Assembly: GCF_001562275.1 (NCBI RefSeq)
Contig: NZ_CP014304.1
Location: 2,170,001-2,234,000 of the forward strand
Source: Hymenobacter sp. PAMC 26628
Lineage (GTDB): Bacteria; Bacteroidota; Bacteroidia; Cytophagales; Hymenobacteraceae
DNA: 64,000 bases
Direction of reading: 5' to 3'
The notes under the pieces are model-generated. The model was not told the DNA's origin, searched no databases, and worked only from the letters and a program-made list of their open reading frames with translations. This document shows, one piece after another, positions 1 to 8,641 of this stretch (position 1 is its first letter; every line of letters starts with the position of its first letter). A program made the position numbers and the translations under genes.

Positions 1-229
1 ATTTCGAGTAGTCGATGACGCGGCATACGGGCGGCGTGGCCGTAGGCGAAATCTCAACGAGGTCGAGGTTCTGCTCCTGGGCCATTTTGCGGGCCTGGTC
101 CGTGGTGTACACACCCTGAGGCACGTTGTCGCCAACTAAGCGGACTTCGCGGGCCAGGATCTTCTGGTTGATTTTGAACGGCTCCTCCACCTGCTGGCGG
201 GGCACGTACCGACGATTCGGGGTTGCTAT
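1..229 (-). CDS. infC: translation initiation factor IF-3 (5' part, runs off the left edge)
   Basis: Only the first ~76 codons are inside the window. They read [20 protein letters not shown], then [18 protein letters not shown], and include the IF-3 N-domain signature [21 protein letters not shown]-3 binds the 30S subunit, keeps it free of 50S and proofreads the start codon. No ATG, GTG or TTG lies in frame ahead of this block. The best start is an ATA at 229-227, eight bases downstream of a perfect AGGAGG (complement of 238-243). Non-AUG starts (AUU, AUC, AUA) are a known hallmark of infC and underlie its autoregulation. The gene follows thrS on the same strand, the usual thrS-infC-rpmI-rplT order, but a terminator-like hairpin separates the two. 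Confidence 0.9.
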   Translation of the reverse strand, partial: MATPNRRYVPRQQVEEPFKINQKILAREVRLVGDNVPQGVYTTDQARKMAQEQNLDLVEISPTATPPVCRVIDYSK

Positions 230-237
230 GGTTTGGT

Positions 238-243
238 CCTCCT
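238..243 (-). promoter_or_regulatory. Strong Shine-Dalgarno sequence for infC
   Basis: The complement reads AGGAGG with an 8-nt spacer to the ATA codon at 229-227. Most genes in this window, as in Bacteroidota generally, have no recognisable Shine-Dalgarno, so this one decides the start assignment. Confidence 0.7.
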
Positions 244-370
244 GCGAAAAAAAGTGGCTGAGAATAGATTCTAGGGCTGATAGGCCCGGGTAACCCCTGG
301 CAATCAGGGGGCAAATATCGTTATTTTTATTCGTAAAGGCAAACCATCGCGGACATCTTTCCATAAACAA

Positions 371-407
371 AGCCGCCGGGGGCCCAAATAGCGGGCTCCC
401 GGCGGCT
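371..407 (-). terminator. Hairpin between thrS and infC
   Basis: Two 15-nt arms (371-385 and 393-407) pair with a single G-T wobble around a 7-nt loop, followed on the minus strand by a T-rich TTTGTTTAT. It fits a rho-independent terminator or attenuator after thrS. infC would then need its own promoter between 230 and 370. Confidence 0.7.
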
Positions 408-443
408 TAGCTTGTGATAACCAGCACACTGGCGCGGGTGGCT

Positions 444-2378
444 TTAGATGGCCGCGGCCACCTGGCTTTGCACACTGGCAATGAACTCGGCCACTGACAT
501 GGCCCCCAGGTCGCCTTCGCCGTGGCGGCGCACGCCAACGGCGCCGGCTTCGGCCTCCTTCTCCCCTACCACCAGCAGGTAGGGCGTTTTGGCCAATTCG
601 GCGTCGCGGATTTTGCGGCCGATGCGCTCGTCGCGGGCGTCCACGGTGCCGCGCAGGTCGGCGGCTTCCAACTGGGCTTTCACCTCATGGGCGTAGTCGA
701 TGAACTTGTCGGAAATGGGCAGCACGATGAACTGCTCGGGGGTGAGCCAGAGCGGGAAATTGCCGGCGCAGTGCTCGATGAGCACGGCCACGAAGCGCTC
801 CAGCGAGCCGAAGGGGGCCCGGTGCAGCATCACGGGGCGCTGCTTGGTGTTGTCGGGCGCCACGTATTCCAGGTCAAAGCGCTCGGGCAGGTTGTAGTCT
901 ACTTGAATGGTGCCCAGCTGCCAGCGGCGGCCCAGCGCGTCGCGCACCATGAAGTCGAGCTTGGGGCCGTAGAAGGCCGCCTCGCCCAGCTCCGTGACGG
1001 TGATGAGACCTTTCTCGGCGGCAGCTTCCTGGATGGCGCTTTCGGCCAGGGCCCAGTTCTCGTCGGAGCCGATGTACTTGGTTTTGTTCTCGGGGTCGCG
1101 CAGGCTGATTTGGGCGGTATAGTCTTCGAAGCCCAGGGCCTTGAAGACGTACAACACCAAGTCAATCACCTTCTTAAACTCGTCCTTCACTTGGTCGGGA
1201 CGGCAAAAGATGTGGGCGTCGTCCTGGGTGAAGCCGCGCACGCGCGTCAGGCCGTGCAACTCGCCTGACTGCTCGTAGCGGTACACGGTGCCGAACTCGG
1301 CGTAGCGTACCGGCAGGTCGCGGTAGCTGCGGGGCTCGGTTTTGTAGATTTCGCAGTGGTGGGGGCAGTTCATCGGCTTGAGAAAGAATTCCTCGCCGGG
1401 GTTGGGCGTGCGGATGGGCTGGAACGAGTCGGCGCCATACTTTTCGTAGTGGCCGCTGGTCACGTACAACTCCTTGGCCCCGATGTGGGGCGTGACGACC
1501 GGCTGGTAGCCGGCCTTCACCTGGGCCTTGCGCAGGAACTGCTCGAGGCGCTCGCGCAGGGCCGTGCCCTTGGGCAGCCACAGCGGCAAGCCGGCTCCTA
1601 CCCTTTCCGAGAATGCGAAGAGCTTCAGCTCTTTGCCCAGCTTGCGGTGGTCGCGGCGCTTGGCTTCTTCGAGGCGTTCGAGGTACTCGGTGAGCTCCTT
1701 GGCCTTGGGAAAAGTGATGCCGTAGAGGCGCGTAAGCTGCTTGTTTTTTTCGTCGCCGCGCCAATAGGCCCCGGCCACGTTCATCAGCTTGGCCGCCTTG
1801 ATGGTGCTGGTGTCGGGGATGTGGGGGCCCCGGCAGAGGTCGGTGAAATTGCCCTGGGTGTAGAACGTAATCTGGCCGTCTTCGAGCCCGTCGATTAGCT
1901 CCAGTTTGTAGGGATCTTGCTTCTCGGTGAAGTAGGCGATGGCCTCGGCCTTGGGCACTTCGCGGCGCACGTATTGGCTTTTGGCCTTGGCCAGCTCCAC
2001 CATCTTCTTCTCGATTTCGGGGAAATCGGTGCTGCTGATGGTGCGGCCCTCGCCGAGGTCCACGTCGTAGTAAAAGCCATTTTCAACGGCCGGGCCAATG
2101 GCCAGCTTCACACCGGGGTATAGGGCCTCCAGGGCCTCGGCCATGAGGTGGGCCGAGGAGTGCCAATAGGTGGCCTTGCCGGCGGCGTCGTTCCAGGTGA
2201 GGATGGCCACGCTGGCGTTGTCGGGCAGGGCGCGGTGCAGGTCGCGCACTTCGCCATTCACGGTGACGGCCAAAGCGTTGCGGGCCAGGCCCTCGGAGAT
2301 GGAAGCGGCCAGGTCGTAGCCGGTGGCGTGGTCGGGCAGCTCGCGGGGCGAGCCATCGGGAAGGGTGATGTGAAGCAT
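444..2378 (-). CDS. thrS: threonyl-tRNA synthetase
   Basis: A 644-residue class II aminoacyl-tRNA synthetase that charges tRNA-Thr in the cytoplasm. Domain order is normal: TGS domain (about 1-65), the editing/second domain with the metal-binding HSSAH motif near residue 82, catalytic core with the zinc-ligand segment [12 protein letters not shown], and a C-terminal anticodon-binding domain ([13 protein letters not shown] onward). Length matches the family. The start is the ATG of MLHITLPDG, because the TGS fold begins there; an open frame of eight more codons upstream is not conserved-looking. infC follows downstream on the same strand. Confidence 0.97.
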   Translation of the reverse strand: MLHITLPDGSPRELPDHATGYDLAASISEGLARNALAVTVNGEVRDLHRALPDNASVAILTWNDAAGKATYWHSSAHLMAEALEALYPGVKLAIGPAVENGFYYDVDLGEGRTISSTDFPEIEKKMVELAKAKSQYVRREVPKAEAIAYFTEKQDPYKLELIDGLEDGQITFYTQGNFTDLCRGPHIPDTSTIKAAKLMNVAGAYWRGDEKNKQLTRLYGITFPKAKELTEYLERLEEAKRRDHRKLGKELKLFAFSERVGAGLPLWLPKGTALRERLEQFLRKAQVKAGYQPVVTPHIGAKELYVTSGHYEKYGADSFQPIRTPNPGEEFFLKPMNCPHHCEIYKTEPRSYRDLPVRYAEFGTVYRYEQSGELHGLTRVRGFTQDDAHIFCRPDQVKDEFKKVIDLVLYVFKALGFEDYTAQISLRDPENKTKYIGSDENWALAESAIQEAAAEKGLITVTELGEAAFYGPKLDFMVRDALGRRWQLGTIQVDYNLPERFDLEYVAPDNTKQRPVMLHRAPFGSLERFVAVLIEHCAGNFPLWLTPEQFIVLPISDKFIDYAHEVKAQLEAADLRGTVDARDERIGRKIRDAELAKTPYLLVVGEKEAEAGAVGVRRHGEGDLGAMSVAEFIASVQSQVAAAI

Positions 2379-2528
2379 AACTAGTGCCCGCGATGAGCGC
2401 AAAGCAGGCGCAAGTTACGCCTTTCGCGCATGGGCCGCGGGCCCTGGGAGGCGGAAGGCAACGTCGCCCGGCCCAAAACGGGCCCCGTTGGGGCCCCTAA
2501 CCGGCCCTGCTTGCTACCGGCACGGCTA

Positions 2529-3367
2529 GAGCCTGTTATGTACTTGAAGCGTGTCGGGCGAGCATAATACAGGCAAAAACGACAAAATGAAGCTGCTGTA
2601 AGGTCTGACTCAAGCGCTCGTGGTCGCGGGCCAGCCGCCGAAAGCGGCTGCACCAGGCAAAGCTGCGTTCGACCACCCACCGGCGGGGCAATAATACAAA
2701 ACCAGTCTGCCCTTCTGGTTTCATAATTACTTGCAAGTCAATGTCATGCACCGCCGCTTCGTACTCCGGGTCCTCCCCCGTATACCCCTGGTCGCCGAAG
2801 CTGACCTCGACCGTTTGACCCGTCACTTCCTGCACCTGCCGACATAGCTCGCCCACCTGCGCCCGCTCCTGCTCATTAGCCGGGGTGACGACCACGCTCA
2901 GCAGGTGGCCCAGCGTATCCACGGCGATGTGCGCTTTACTTCCCTTGCGCCGTTTGGCTCCGTCATAGCCCGCCCGGTGTCCACTCTCAGGCGTGCTTTG
3001 CAGCGTGCGCCCGTCAAAAATGACGGCCGTGGGTGTAGCTGCCCGGCCCAGTAACATTCGCTGCAACTCATTCAAGTCGTGTACGATACGTTCGAATACG
3101 CGGGCGTCCCGCCAGCGCTCCCATTGCTGGTACACGGCCGCCCAGGGCGGCAGGTCGTGGGGCAGGTAACGCCAGGGGCAACCTGTGTGGGCCAGATAGC
3201 GCAAGCCATTAAAGAGGGCGCGCAACGGGTGTTCCCGTTGGGGCGCATCTTCACGCATCAAGCACAGGTAGGGGCACACAAATGCCCATTCATCGTCCGA
3301 AATATCACTGGGGTAACACCGCGTTGTCGCCATACCCCAAATTTAACCCTCAGTACAGAACAGCCTC
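2529..3367 (-). mobile_element. IS5-family insertion sequence
   Basis: An 839-bp element with one transposase gene. Its ends form imperfect inverted repeats: GAGCCTGTTATGTACT at 2529 and, on the other strand from 3367, GAGGCTGTTCTGTACT. Both ends abut CTAG (2526-2529 and 3367-3370), so the target duplication is TA or CTAG depending on whether the element starts GAG or AG. Both fit IS5-family habits. Removing the element rejoins an open frame through a small membrane-protein gene, so it looks like a simple, fairly recent insertion. Confidence 0.85.
2536..3333 (-). CDS. IS5-family transposase
   Basis: 265 residues in one uninterrupted frame. The N-terminal part (SDISDDEWAFVCPYL, then GCPWRYLPHDLPPWAAVYQ) is the usual IS5 DUF4096-type region. 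The DDE catalytic core follows: first Asp in AVIFDGRTLQ, second in SFGDQGYTG, and Glu in RRWVVERSFAWCSRFRR. All catalytic residues are present, so the protein may be active. Many relatives need a frameshift between two overlapping frames; this one does not. The stop codon lies inside the terminal repeat. Confidence 0.93.
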   Translation of the reverse strand: MATTRCYPSDISDDEWAFVCPYLCLMREDAPQREHPLRALFNGLRYLAHTGCPWRYLPHDLPPWAAVYQQWERWRDARVFERIVHDLNELQRMLLGRAATPTAVIFDGRTLQSTPESGHRAGYDGAKRRKGSKAHIAVDTLGHLLSVVVTPANEQERAQVGELCRQVQEVTGQTVEVSFGDQGYTGEDPEYEAAVHDIDLQVIMKPEGQTGFVLLPRRWVVERSFAWCSRFRRLARDHERLSQTLQQLHFVVFACIMLARHASST

Positions 3368-3370
3368 TAG

Positions 3371-3678
3371 CCAAAGATTTTCGGCGGCAGGAAGTAGGTA
3401 ACGACATTTTTGCCTCGGCTTTCTATTTCTTGCTGCCCTCGCTGTTGCTGATTGTGCTTTACCAGCCGTTTCCGCGCTGGCTCAAAGTGCTGACGCTGCT
3501 CGGCTGCACACCTTCGCTCGCAGAGCTGATCATGCTCAAATCGGGCACGGGGCTGGCCTACGAGGACCAGGTTCGCTCGGCCGGCTACCAGCTCATCCAC
3601 CTGGTGAGCCTGGCCTGGGGGTTCTTTTTCTACTGGCAGTACCGCCGGGAGCAGCGCCCGGCCCGCGAAGCCGCGTAA
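3371..3678 (+). pseudogene. 3' part of a small membrane-protein gene interrupted by the IS5 element
   Basis: The frame AKDFRRQEVGNDIFASAF continues into hydrophobic segments (FYFLLPSLLLIVLY and LIHLVSLAWGFFFYWQY) with a basic tail RREQRPAREAA, giving about 100 residues with two or three membrane spans. It has no start codon after the IS. If the IS and one copy of its CTAG duplication are removed, the frame stays open back to an ATG at 2430 without a stop, giving about 135 residues. Whether that N-terminus is the original one is inference. I do not recognise the family. Confidence 0.55.
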
Positions 3679-3694
3679 CGCAAGCAGGGCCCCG

Positions 3695-5275
3695 CTACGG
3701 GTAGAGGCCGGCGCGCTCGGCCCGGTGGAAGGCCCAGTTGTTGGCGGCGCTCATTTCCATCTCCAGCAGCACCTGCCGGCTAGCGTAGTCCACTTCGATG
3801 ATTTTGCCGCCATTGCCCAAGGCGTTGGACACGTTGTAGCCGGGGCAGAACATGAGGTGGTTGGTGGCGGGCAGGTACTGCACCCGCGAAACGATGGCTG
3901 AGTACGTGGCGTCGCCGCGCTCCTTGCCGTACTCCCAGATTTGCTGCACCGTGCGGGCCCCCGGGGCCAGGCGGTACACCACGGCCCGGCTGTAGTGGCT
4001 GGGGGCCCCGCGCACGAAGTTGCGGTTGGTGCCGTTGTCGAAGAGCAGCAAGTCACCGTTGGGCATGAGCGCCACCGAGTGCTGGTACCAGTTCCACTCG
4101 AAGTCCGGGGCGTCGGCGGTGCCCAGCGCCACGGCGGGGTCGGCCTGGGGCCGGCCAGCCGCGTCGAGGGGCGCCAGCAGAAACTGGTTCAGGTCCTCGC
4201 CCCGCCGGTTGGTGCCCCAACCCTTGTGCGGGGCCAGCAGCCACTGCACGCGGTTGGCGTAGCTGAGCTTGACCACGCCCTGGAAGCGCCCCGACACGAT
4301 AATCGTGTTGTCGGACGGGTCGTAGAGCACGGCGTTGATGTGCAGCCAGTCCACCGGGTCGGCTTCGAGGGCGGTGCGGTTTTCGTCCAGCGACTCCTTC
4401 AGGTCCCACTCGTGCACCACGCGGTTGGCGCGGCGGTCCACCTCCACCACGTAGTCCTCCACCGTGGGCCCGCCGCCGGGGTGGGTGCTGCCGGTTTTGC
4501 TCACCGACACCAGGAAGTTGCCGTCCGGCTTCTCGTACACTTCGTGCTGAAAGGCGTAGCCCGGCAGGTCCCAGCGGTTCACCACCGCGCCGAAGGCGTC
4601 CACCTCGAAAAGCTTGCTGGAGCCCAGGTCGCCGAAGTAAAAGTTGCCGTTGCGCAGCCGCTTGATGCCGCAGTCGTAGGAGAGCGACTGCAACTCGGGG
4701 TTGGCGGTGTTGGACGCGTAGTTCAGCAGCCAGCGCACGTCGCCGTAGTTGTCCACGATCAGGGGAATCTGCGGGTTGGAGGCGCTGAAGTTGCTCACCA
4801 GCGTGAAGTTGCCGCCCAGCGGGGCCCCCGAGCGTTCCGTTACGCTGATGCTCGTGGGCATGCCCGGCGGCAGGGGCCCCGTGGCGATGGTCAGCGTGGT
4901 ATCGGCCAGTACCCGGCCGGCGGGGTCGAGCTGCTGCAGCTCCACGCGGTTGGCGTAGTCGGCGTACAGGCCCAGCACCGGCACGGTATGCGCCGTGCCC
5001 CGGTCGTCGAACTGCTGCACCACGTCCGAATCGGCCCCGTGCCGGCCGTGCACCACCAGCTTGGTCACGGCGGCCAGCGGGTACGTGAACGTAACCTGCG
5101 CCGCCAGCGGCGCGAACCCCGTCGGGTTGAGCACCACGGCCCCCGGCGCCAGCACCAGGTGCGGGCCCGGCCCCAGGGCCGTGGCCACGGCCGGGCCCAC
5201 GGCGCCGGGGTCATCTTTTTGGCAGCTCACCAGGGCAGCCGCGGCCAGGACGGCGGCAAGAAAACGCGGGGTCAT
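3695..5275 (-). CDS. aryl-sulfate sulfotransferase family lipoprotein
   Basis: 526 residues. It begins with a lipoprotein signal (AAVLAAAALVSC, Cys 19), so it is probably anchored in the outer or inner membrane facing the periplasm. A beta-sandwich N-domain is followed by a propeller with repeated short strands. The histidine-containing segments VDWLHINAVLYDPSDNTI and WYQHSVALMPNGDLLLFDNG match the active-site regions of bacterial arylsulfotransferase (ASST), which moves sulfate between phenolic donors and acceptors without PAPS. Actual substrate is unknown. It stands alone between the IS-disrupted gene and a sulfur-metabolism cluster. Confidence 0.85.
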   Translation of the reverse strand: MTPRFLAAVLAAAALVSCQKDDPGAVGPAVATALGPGPHLVLAPGAVVLNPTGFAPLAAQVTFTYPLAAVTKLVVHGRHGADSDVVQQFDDRGTAHTVPVLGLYADYANRVELQQLDPAGRVLADTTLTIATGPLPPGMPTSISVTERSGAPLGGNFTLVSNFSASNPQIPLIVDNYGDVRWLLNYASNTANPELQSLSYDCGIKRLRNGNFYFGDLGSSKLFEVDAFGAVVNRWDLPGYAFQHEVYEKPDGNFLVSVSKTGSTHPGGGPTVEDYVVEVDRRANRVVHEWDLKESLDENRTALEADPVDWLHINAVLYDPSDNTIIVSGRFQGVVKLSYANRVQWLLAPHKGWGTNRRGEDLNQFLLAPLDAAGRPQADPAVALGTADAPDFEWNWYQHSVALMPNGDLLLFDNGTNRNFVRGAPSHYSRAVVYRLAPGARTVQQIWEYGKERGDATYSAIVSRVQYLPATNHLMFCPGYNVSNALGNGGKIIEVDYASRQVLLEMEMSAANNWAFHRAERAGLYP

Positions 5276-5510
5276 GCGGGGGCATTAAAAGGGAAAATGC
5301 CCGCTTGGAGCGCTTGAAAGCGCAAGAAGTTTAATACCCGCGCCGGAACTTGAAAAAACTTCGCCGCACCGGCCGCGGTAGTTTTTGAAAATCAATAAAT
5401 TAAATCGGGTAACAACCCGCTAAAATACGCTGCCGCCGCCACCAGTCGTTTGGCACGGGCCTGCCGCCGGGGCCCTAATTTGCACCCGCGCCCCCAGGCC
5501 CCCTTTTCCC

Positions 5511-6113
5511 ATGAGCCCCCTCTCCGACCCCGCCCGCTTCGCCGCCGCCCTCGCCGCCTTCGACGCGGCCAACGCCGCCGACCCCAACCAGGACGCCGAC
5601 GCCACTGGCCGCGCCTGGCCCAAGGAAGTGCTCTACGCCAGCCGCATGAGCGCCTGCCTAAACCGCGTGGCCCCCGACGCGCCCGAGGCCGTGCAGCTGG
5701 CTGCCCGCTGCCAGCACATCCGCCGCTGGGCCATCCCGCGCCACGATTTTCCCATGGACCGCCCCGGCTACCACCAGTGGCGCAACTCCCTCAAAAAGTA
5801 CCACGCCGAGCTGGCCGGCCAACTCCTGGCCGAAGTCGGCTACGACGCGGCAACCATCGCCCGCGTGCAGCAACTGGTGCAAAAGCTGCGCCTCAAGGAC
5901 GACCCCGACGTGCAATTACTCGAAGACGTGATTTGCCTGGTTTTTTTGGAGTACTATTTCCTGCCCTTCGCCGCCCAGCACCCCGAAGAGAAAGTCATCG
6001 AAATCGTGCAGAAAACCTGGCCCAAAATGACGGCCCGCGGCCACGCCCTGGCCTTGCAACTACCCTTCTCGCCCGAGGCGCTGGCCCTGGTTAGCCGGGC
6101 CTTGGCGCTGTAG
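5511..6113 (+). CDS. DUF4202 family protein
   Basis: 200 residues with the DUF4202 hallmarks: ARCQHIRRWAIPRHDFPMDR, then YHQWRNSLKKYHAELAGQ and LLEDVICLVFLEYYF. The fold is predicted all-helical with conserved His, Arg and Asp that could bind a metal or phosphate, resembling HD-type proteins, but no activity is established. DUF4202 genes commonly sit in sulfate-assimilation or siroheme loci, and here the gene faces SUMT and precorrin-2 dehydrogenase genes. A TAATTTG promoter-like box lies about 35 bases upstream. The stop codon is inside the left arm of a 101-bp palindrome. Confidence 0.85.
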   Translation: MSPLSDPARFAAALAAFDAANAADPNQDADATGRAWPKEVLYASRMSACLNRVAPDAPEAVQLAARCQHIRRWAIPRHDFPMDRPGYHQWRNSLKKYHAELAGQLLAEVGYDAATIARVQQLVQKLRLKDDPDVQLLEDVICLVFLEYYFLPFAAQHPEEKVIEIVQKTWPKMTARGHALALQLPFSPEALALVSRALAL

Positions 6114-6208
6114 CGCAGACTTTGTAGTCCGCGGCTCTGCACGGTAATCGTTAGACGATTATCGGCAGGACGAAGCGAGCGCCGCGGACTACAAAGTCCG
6201 CGCTACAG
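6108..6208. repeat. 101-bp nested palindrome between convergent genes
   Basis: Outer arms 6108-6135 and 6181-6208 match at 27 of 28 bases. An inner stem CGGTAATCGT / ACGATTATCG (6142-6151 and 6155-6164) sits in the loop. It covers the end of the DUF4202 gene and stops just before the cobA stop, so it may terminate both. Its nested design looks like a REP/BIME-type or MITE-like dispersed element rather than a plain terminator, and there is no T-run. Confidence 0.7.
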
Positions 6209-6213
6209 CCACG

Positions 6214-6951
6214 CTACAGGCCCGGTATTTCGCGGCCCACGCCCACCACATCGCCAATGAAAATGATGGCCGGATAGGTGATTTCCTGGGCCGCGACCAG
6301 CGCCGGCAGGTCCTGCACGCGGCCGATGGCCAATTTGCGGTGCGGCAGCGAGGCGTGCTGCACCACGGCGGCGGGCGTGTGGCCCCGGCCCTCCTGCACG
6401 TAGGTGGCGGCGATGGCGGGCAGCTTTTTCATGCCCATGTAAATCACCAGCGTCGAGTTGCTTTGCATGGCCAGGCGCAGGTCGGCCGCGAGCTGGCCGT
6501 CCTTTTTGGTGCCCGTCAGAATCCAGATGCCCTCGCTCACCACGCGGTGCGTGAGGGGGATGTCCTCGAAGCCCACGGCCTGCATGCTCGAAATGCCCGG
6601 CACGTAGTGCGCCGCGATGCCGTGGCTGCGGGCAAACAGCATCTCCTCAAACCCCCGCCCGAAGATGAACGGGTCGCCGCCCTTCAGCCGCACCACGCGG
6701 CCGTGCGCCAGCGCTTTTTCGCGGATGAGCTCGTGGATGACTTCCTGGGGCGTGTACTCGCCGTAGGGTTTTTTGCCGACGTAGATGCACTCGCAGGCCA
6801 CGGGCGCAAGGGCCAGCAGGTCCTGGTTGGCGAGGTTGTCGTAAAGCACGACGGCCGCCGTTTGCAGCACCTTGTAGGCCTTCAGGGTGAGCAACTCCGG
6901 GTCGCCGGGGCCCGCGCCCACCACGAACAGCTCGGGAATTATATCCGCCAT
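6214..6951 (-). CDS. cobA: uroporphyrinogen-III C-methyltransferase (SUMT)
   Basis: 245 residues. It methylates uroporphyrinogen III at C2 and C7 with S-adenosylmethionine to give precorrin-2, the branch point to siroheme and cobalamin. Signatures are VVGAGPGDPELLTLKA near the N-terminus, VRLKGGDPFIFGRGFEE, and VPGISSMQAVGFEDIPLTHR. It is a stand-alone SUMT of normal length, not a CysG fusion. The gene for the next siroheme step lies directly upstream on the same strand, separated only by a 70-bp stem-loop region, and the DUF4202 gene faces it. Confidence 0.96.
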   Translation of the reverse strand: MADIIPELFVVGAGPGDPELLTLKAYKVLQTAAVVLYDNLANQDLLALAPVACECIYVGKKPYGEYTPQEVIHELIREKALAHGRVVRLKGGDPFIFGRGFEEMLFARSHGIAAHYVPGISSMQAVGFEDIPLTHRVVSEGIWILTGTKKDGQLAADLRLAMQSNSTLVIYMGMKKLPAIAATYVQEGRGHTPAAVVQHASLPHRKLAIGRVQDLPALVAAQEITYPAIIFIGDVVGVGREIPGL

Positions 6952-6960
6952 GCCAGCTTA

Positions 6961-7034
6961 AAGTTAAAAGTTGAGAATTAAAGGCAAAAGCCCACGTAAA
7001 CAAAGACTTAACCTTTAACTTTCAACTTTTAACT
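6961..7034. repeat. Imperfect inverted repeat between the two siroheme genes
   Basis: AAGTTAAAAGTTGAGAATTA at 6961 pairs with ACCTTTAACTTTCAACTTTT from 7011 with about three mismatches and a loop of about 26 nt. The right arm reaches into the last codons of the precorrin-2 dehydrogenase gene. It resembles the AT-rich inverted repeats at 38.6 and 45.0 kb in placement, not in exact sequence. Confidence 0.55.
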
Positions 7035-7726
7035 GAATCTTCGGGTGCCTGGGGGCCCCAGCGGGCCACGGCCAGGGCCCCGGCGGCCAGCGCCGCGCCC
7101 ACGGCCAGCGCCCGCCAGCGCCGGGTGGCGGGGGCCACGTAGCCGGGGCCCCCGGCCAGGCCGGCCGTCACGGCGTCGAGGGCTTTCACCTTGGCGGCGA
7201 AGTCGCCGGCCAGCTGCTTGCGGATGGCGGGCATGTTTTGCAGCACCGCGTCCAGCTCGTCGGGCAGAGCCTGCTCCAGCACGGCGCGCAGGCGCTTGGC
7301 CACCGTCGGCGACTGCCCGTTGGTGGACACGGCCACCTTCAGGGCCCCCTTCTGCACCACCGACGAGAGGTAGAAATCGCAGAGCGGCGGCGTGTCGGCC
7401 ACGTTCACCAGCAGCCGGGCGGCGTGGGCGGCGGCCACGATGCGCCGGTGCAAAGCCGGGTCGTCGGTGGCGCAAAATACGATGTCGGCTTCTTCCAGAA
7501 ATGAATCGGCGTAGGGCCCCACGTGCAAGCGCACCGCCGGGTAGCGCGCCGTCAGGGCCCGCAGCGCCGGTAAAAACGTGAGGCTGACCACCGTAACGGC
7601 CGTGGCCGGGCTGCTGCGCAGGATGGCGGCAAGCTTTTCGAGGCCCACGTTGCCGCCGCCCACCAGCAGCACGCGCAGGTTTTCAAGCTTGAGGAAGACG
7701 GGGAAGAGCGGGTTTTGAACGGGCAT
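7022..7726 (-). CDS. precorrin-2 dehydrogenase / sirohydrochlorin ferrochelatase family protein
   Basis: 234 residues. The NAD-binding Rossmann motif is LRVLLVGGGNVGLEKL, followed by ADIVFCATDDPALHRRI and NVADTPPLCDFYLSSVV, the hallmark of the CysG N-domain/Met8 family. ALKVAVSTNGQSPTVAKRLR is the dimerisation region. The enzyme oxidises precorrin-2 to sirohydrochlorin and may insert iron, giving siroheme for sulfite or nitrite reductase. The C-terminus has an extra hydrophobic stretch (WRALAVGAALAAGALAVARW), suggesting a membrane anchor not normal for the family. The start is the ATG of MPVQNPLFPVFL; upstream codons overlap a repeated motif and look non-coding. Confidence 0.88.
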   Translation of the reverse strand: MPVQNPLFPVFLKLENLRVLLVGGGNVGLEKLAAILRSSPATAVTVVSLTFLPALRALTARYPAVRLHVGPYADSFLEEADIVFCATDDPALHRRIVAAAHAARLLVNVADTPPLCDFYLSSVVQKGALKVAVSTNGQSPTVAKRLRAVLEQALPDELDAVLQNMPAIRKQLAGDFAAKVKALDAVTAGLAGGPGYVAPATRRWRALAVGAALAAGALAVARWGPQAPEDSVKS

Positions 7727-7844
7727 TTTCAATTGGCAATGGGGTTGGCCTTGGTTAAAAGTTTGGTCCAAAGGTTAATCGGTGCGCTTAGCAGCAGCCT
7801 CATTCCCCCAGATTAACAAGGTGATTTTAGAGTAAAGTCCTGAT

Positions 7845-8066
7845 TTATAGTACTTTGATTGCTGAACAAATTTTCTGTACCAAATTGGCTTGTTTTCCAG
7901 CCGATGAGCCCAGTACCAGCTGAATGACATAGTTGTTCAGGAAAACGGCGCTTTCACTGAACAAGTAGCCCTGATTACCCGCTGAATGCAGCATTTCGTC
8001 TTGGTTAAAATTGTAGTCCAAAAACCGCAGGTAGAACAGCTCCCCCTCGGTCGGCGAATAGCGCAC
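7845..8066 (-). CDS. small hypothetical protein, possibly a gene fragment
   Basis: 73 codons from a GTG at 8066, reading VRYSPTEGELFYLRFLDY, then NFNQDEMLHSAGNQGYLF. I do not recognise it. The base composition is clearly lower in G+C than the flanking siroheme and TonB genes, like the neighbouring acetyltransferase. The piece LDYNFNQ is encoded by a copy of the 28-base motif that also occurs at 7747-7777. It could be a degraded remnant rather than an expressed gene; no promoter or ribosome-binding site is evident. Confidence 0.3.
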   Translation of the reverse strand: MRYSPTEGELFYLRFLDYNFNQDEMLHSAGNQGYLFSESAVFLNNYVIQLVLGSSAGKQANLVQKICSAIKVL

Positions 8067-8107
8067 TTAAATGCGCAGAACGTCCTCCCACTAACGTCTC
8101 GGCTGGG

Positions 8108-8641
8108 CTAATAACCTGCTGCGCCTTGCGGCTGCCATTCTGCTTTTAACACGGACATCACCAGTTTGTCGTGAAACACGCCGTGCCGACAAGCCGCCTG
8201 TCGTAGCCGCCCTTCCACGACAAAGCCCGCTTTCGTGTAGGCTTTCAAACCGCCCGTATTCGGTTCGAAAACCGTGAGCATGATCCGATTGAGGTGGTGG
8301 CGGGTGAAGCCGAGGTGGACGATTTGCTTCGTTACGGCCGTACCCACGCCTTTACCCCACAAGGCTTTTTCGCCGATAAAGATGAAGTATTCGCCCGATT
8401 GATTCGTGGCGGAAATACCCGAGAGGCCGGCATAGCCAATTAATGCGTTGGTGTCCTCCCAATAGATACCGAAGTTCAGGGTGTTCGCCTGCTGCAAGGT
8501 GGCCGCAAACCACTGGTCAATCTGCTCCGTGGTCTTCAGGCGTTGGAAAGCCGAGAGCGAATACTCGATGACTTCGGGGTCGCGGAGCCACGTGTAAAAA
8601 TGCGCAACGTGTTCCGGTTGCAAAGGAGCGAGCTTCACCAT
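8108..8641 (-). CDS. GNAT family N-acetyltransferase (RimJ/RimL-like)
   Basis: 177 residues with the GNAT fold order: MVKLAPLQPEHVAHFYTWLR at the N-terminus, FGIYWEDTNALIGYAGL in the central sheet, and the acetyl-CoA loop GEKALWGKGVGTAVTKQIV (a Q/RxxGxG/A-type motif). NRIMLTVFEPNTGGLKAYTK and GFVVEGRLRQA follow, as in RimJ/RimL-like enzymes acting on protein N-termini or small amines. The substrate is not predictable. The gene stands apart from its neighbours and has somewhat lower G+C, with copies of a repeated 28-base motif on both sides. Confidence 0.85.
   Translation of the reverse strand: MVKLAPLQPEHVAHFYTWLRDPEVIEYSLSAFQRLKTTEQIDQWFAATLQQANTLNFGIYWEDTNALIGYAGLSGISATNQSGEYFIFIGEKALWGKGVGTAVTKQIVHLGFTRHHLNRIMLTVFEPNTGGLKAYTKAGFVVEGRLRQAACRHGVFHDKLVMSVLKAEWQPQGAAGY

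Noticed and set aside
54-314. An 86-codon minus-strand frame covering the start of infC
   Set aside because: It is in a different frame from the IF-3 translation and has no protein-like features.
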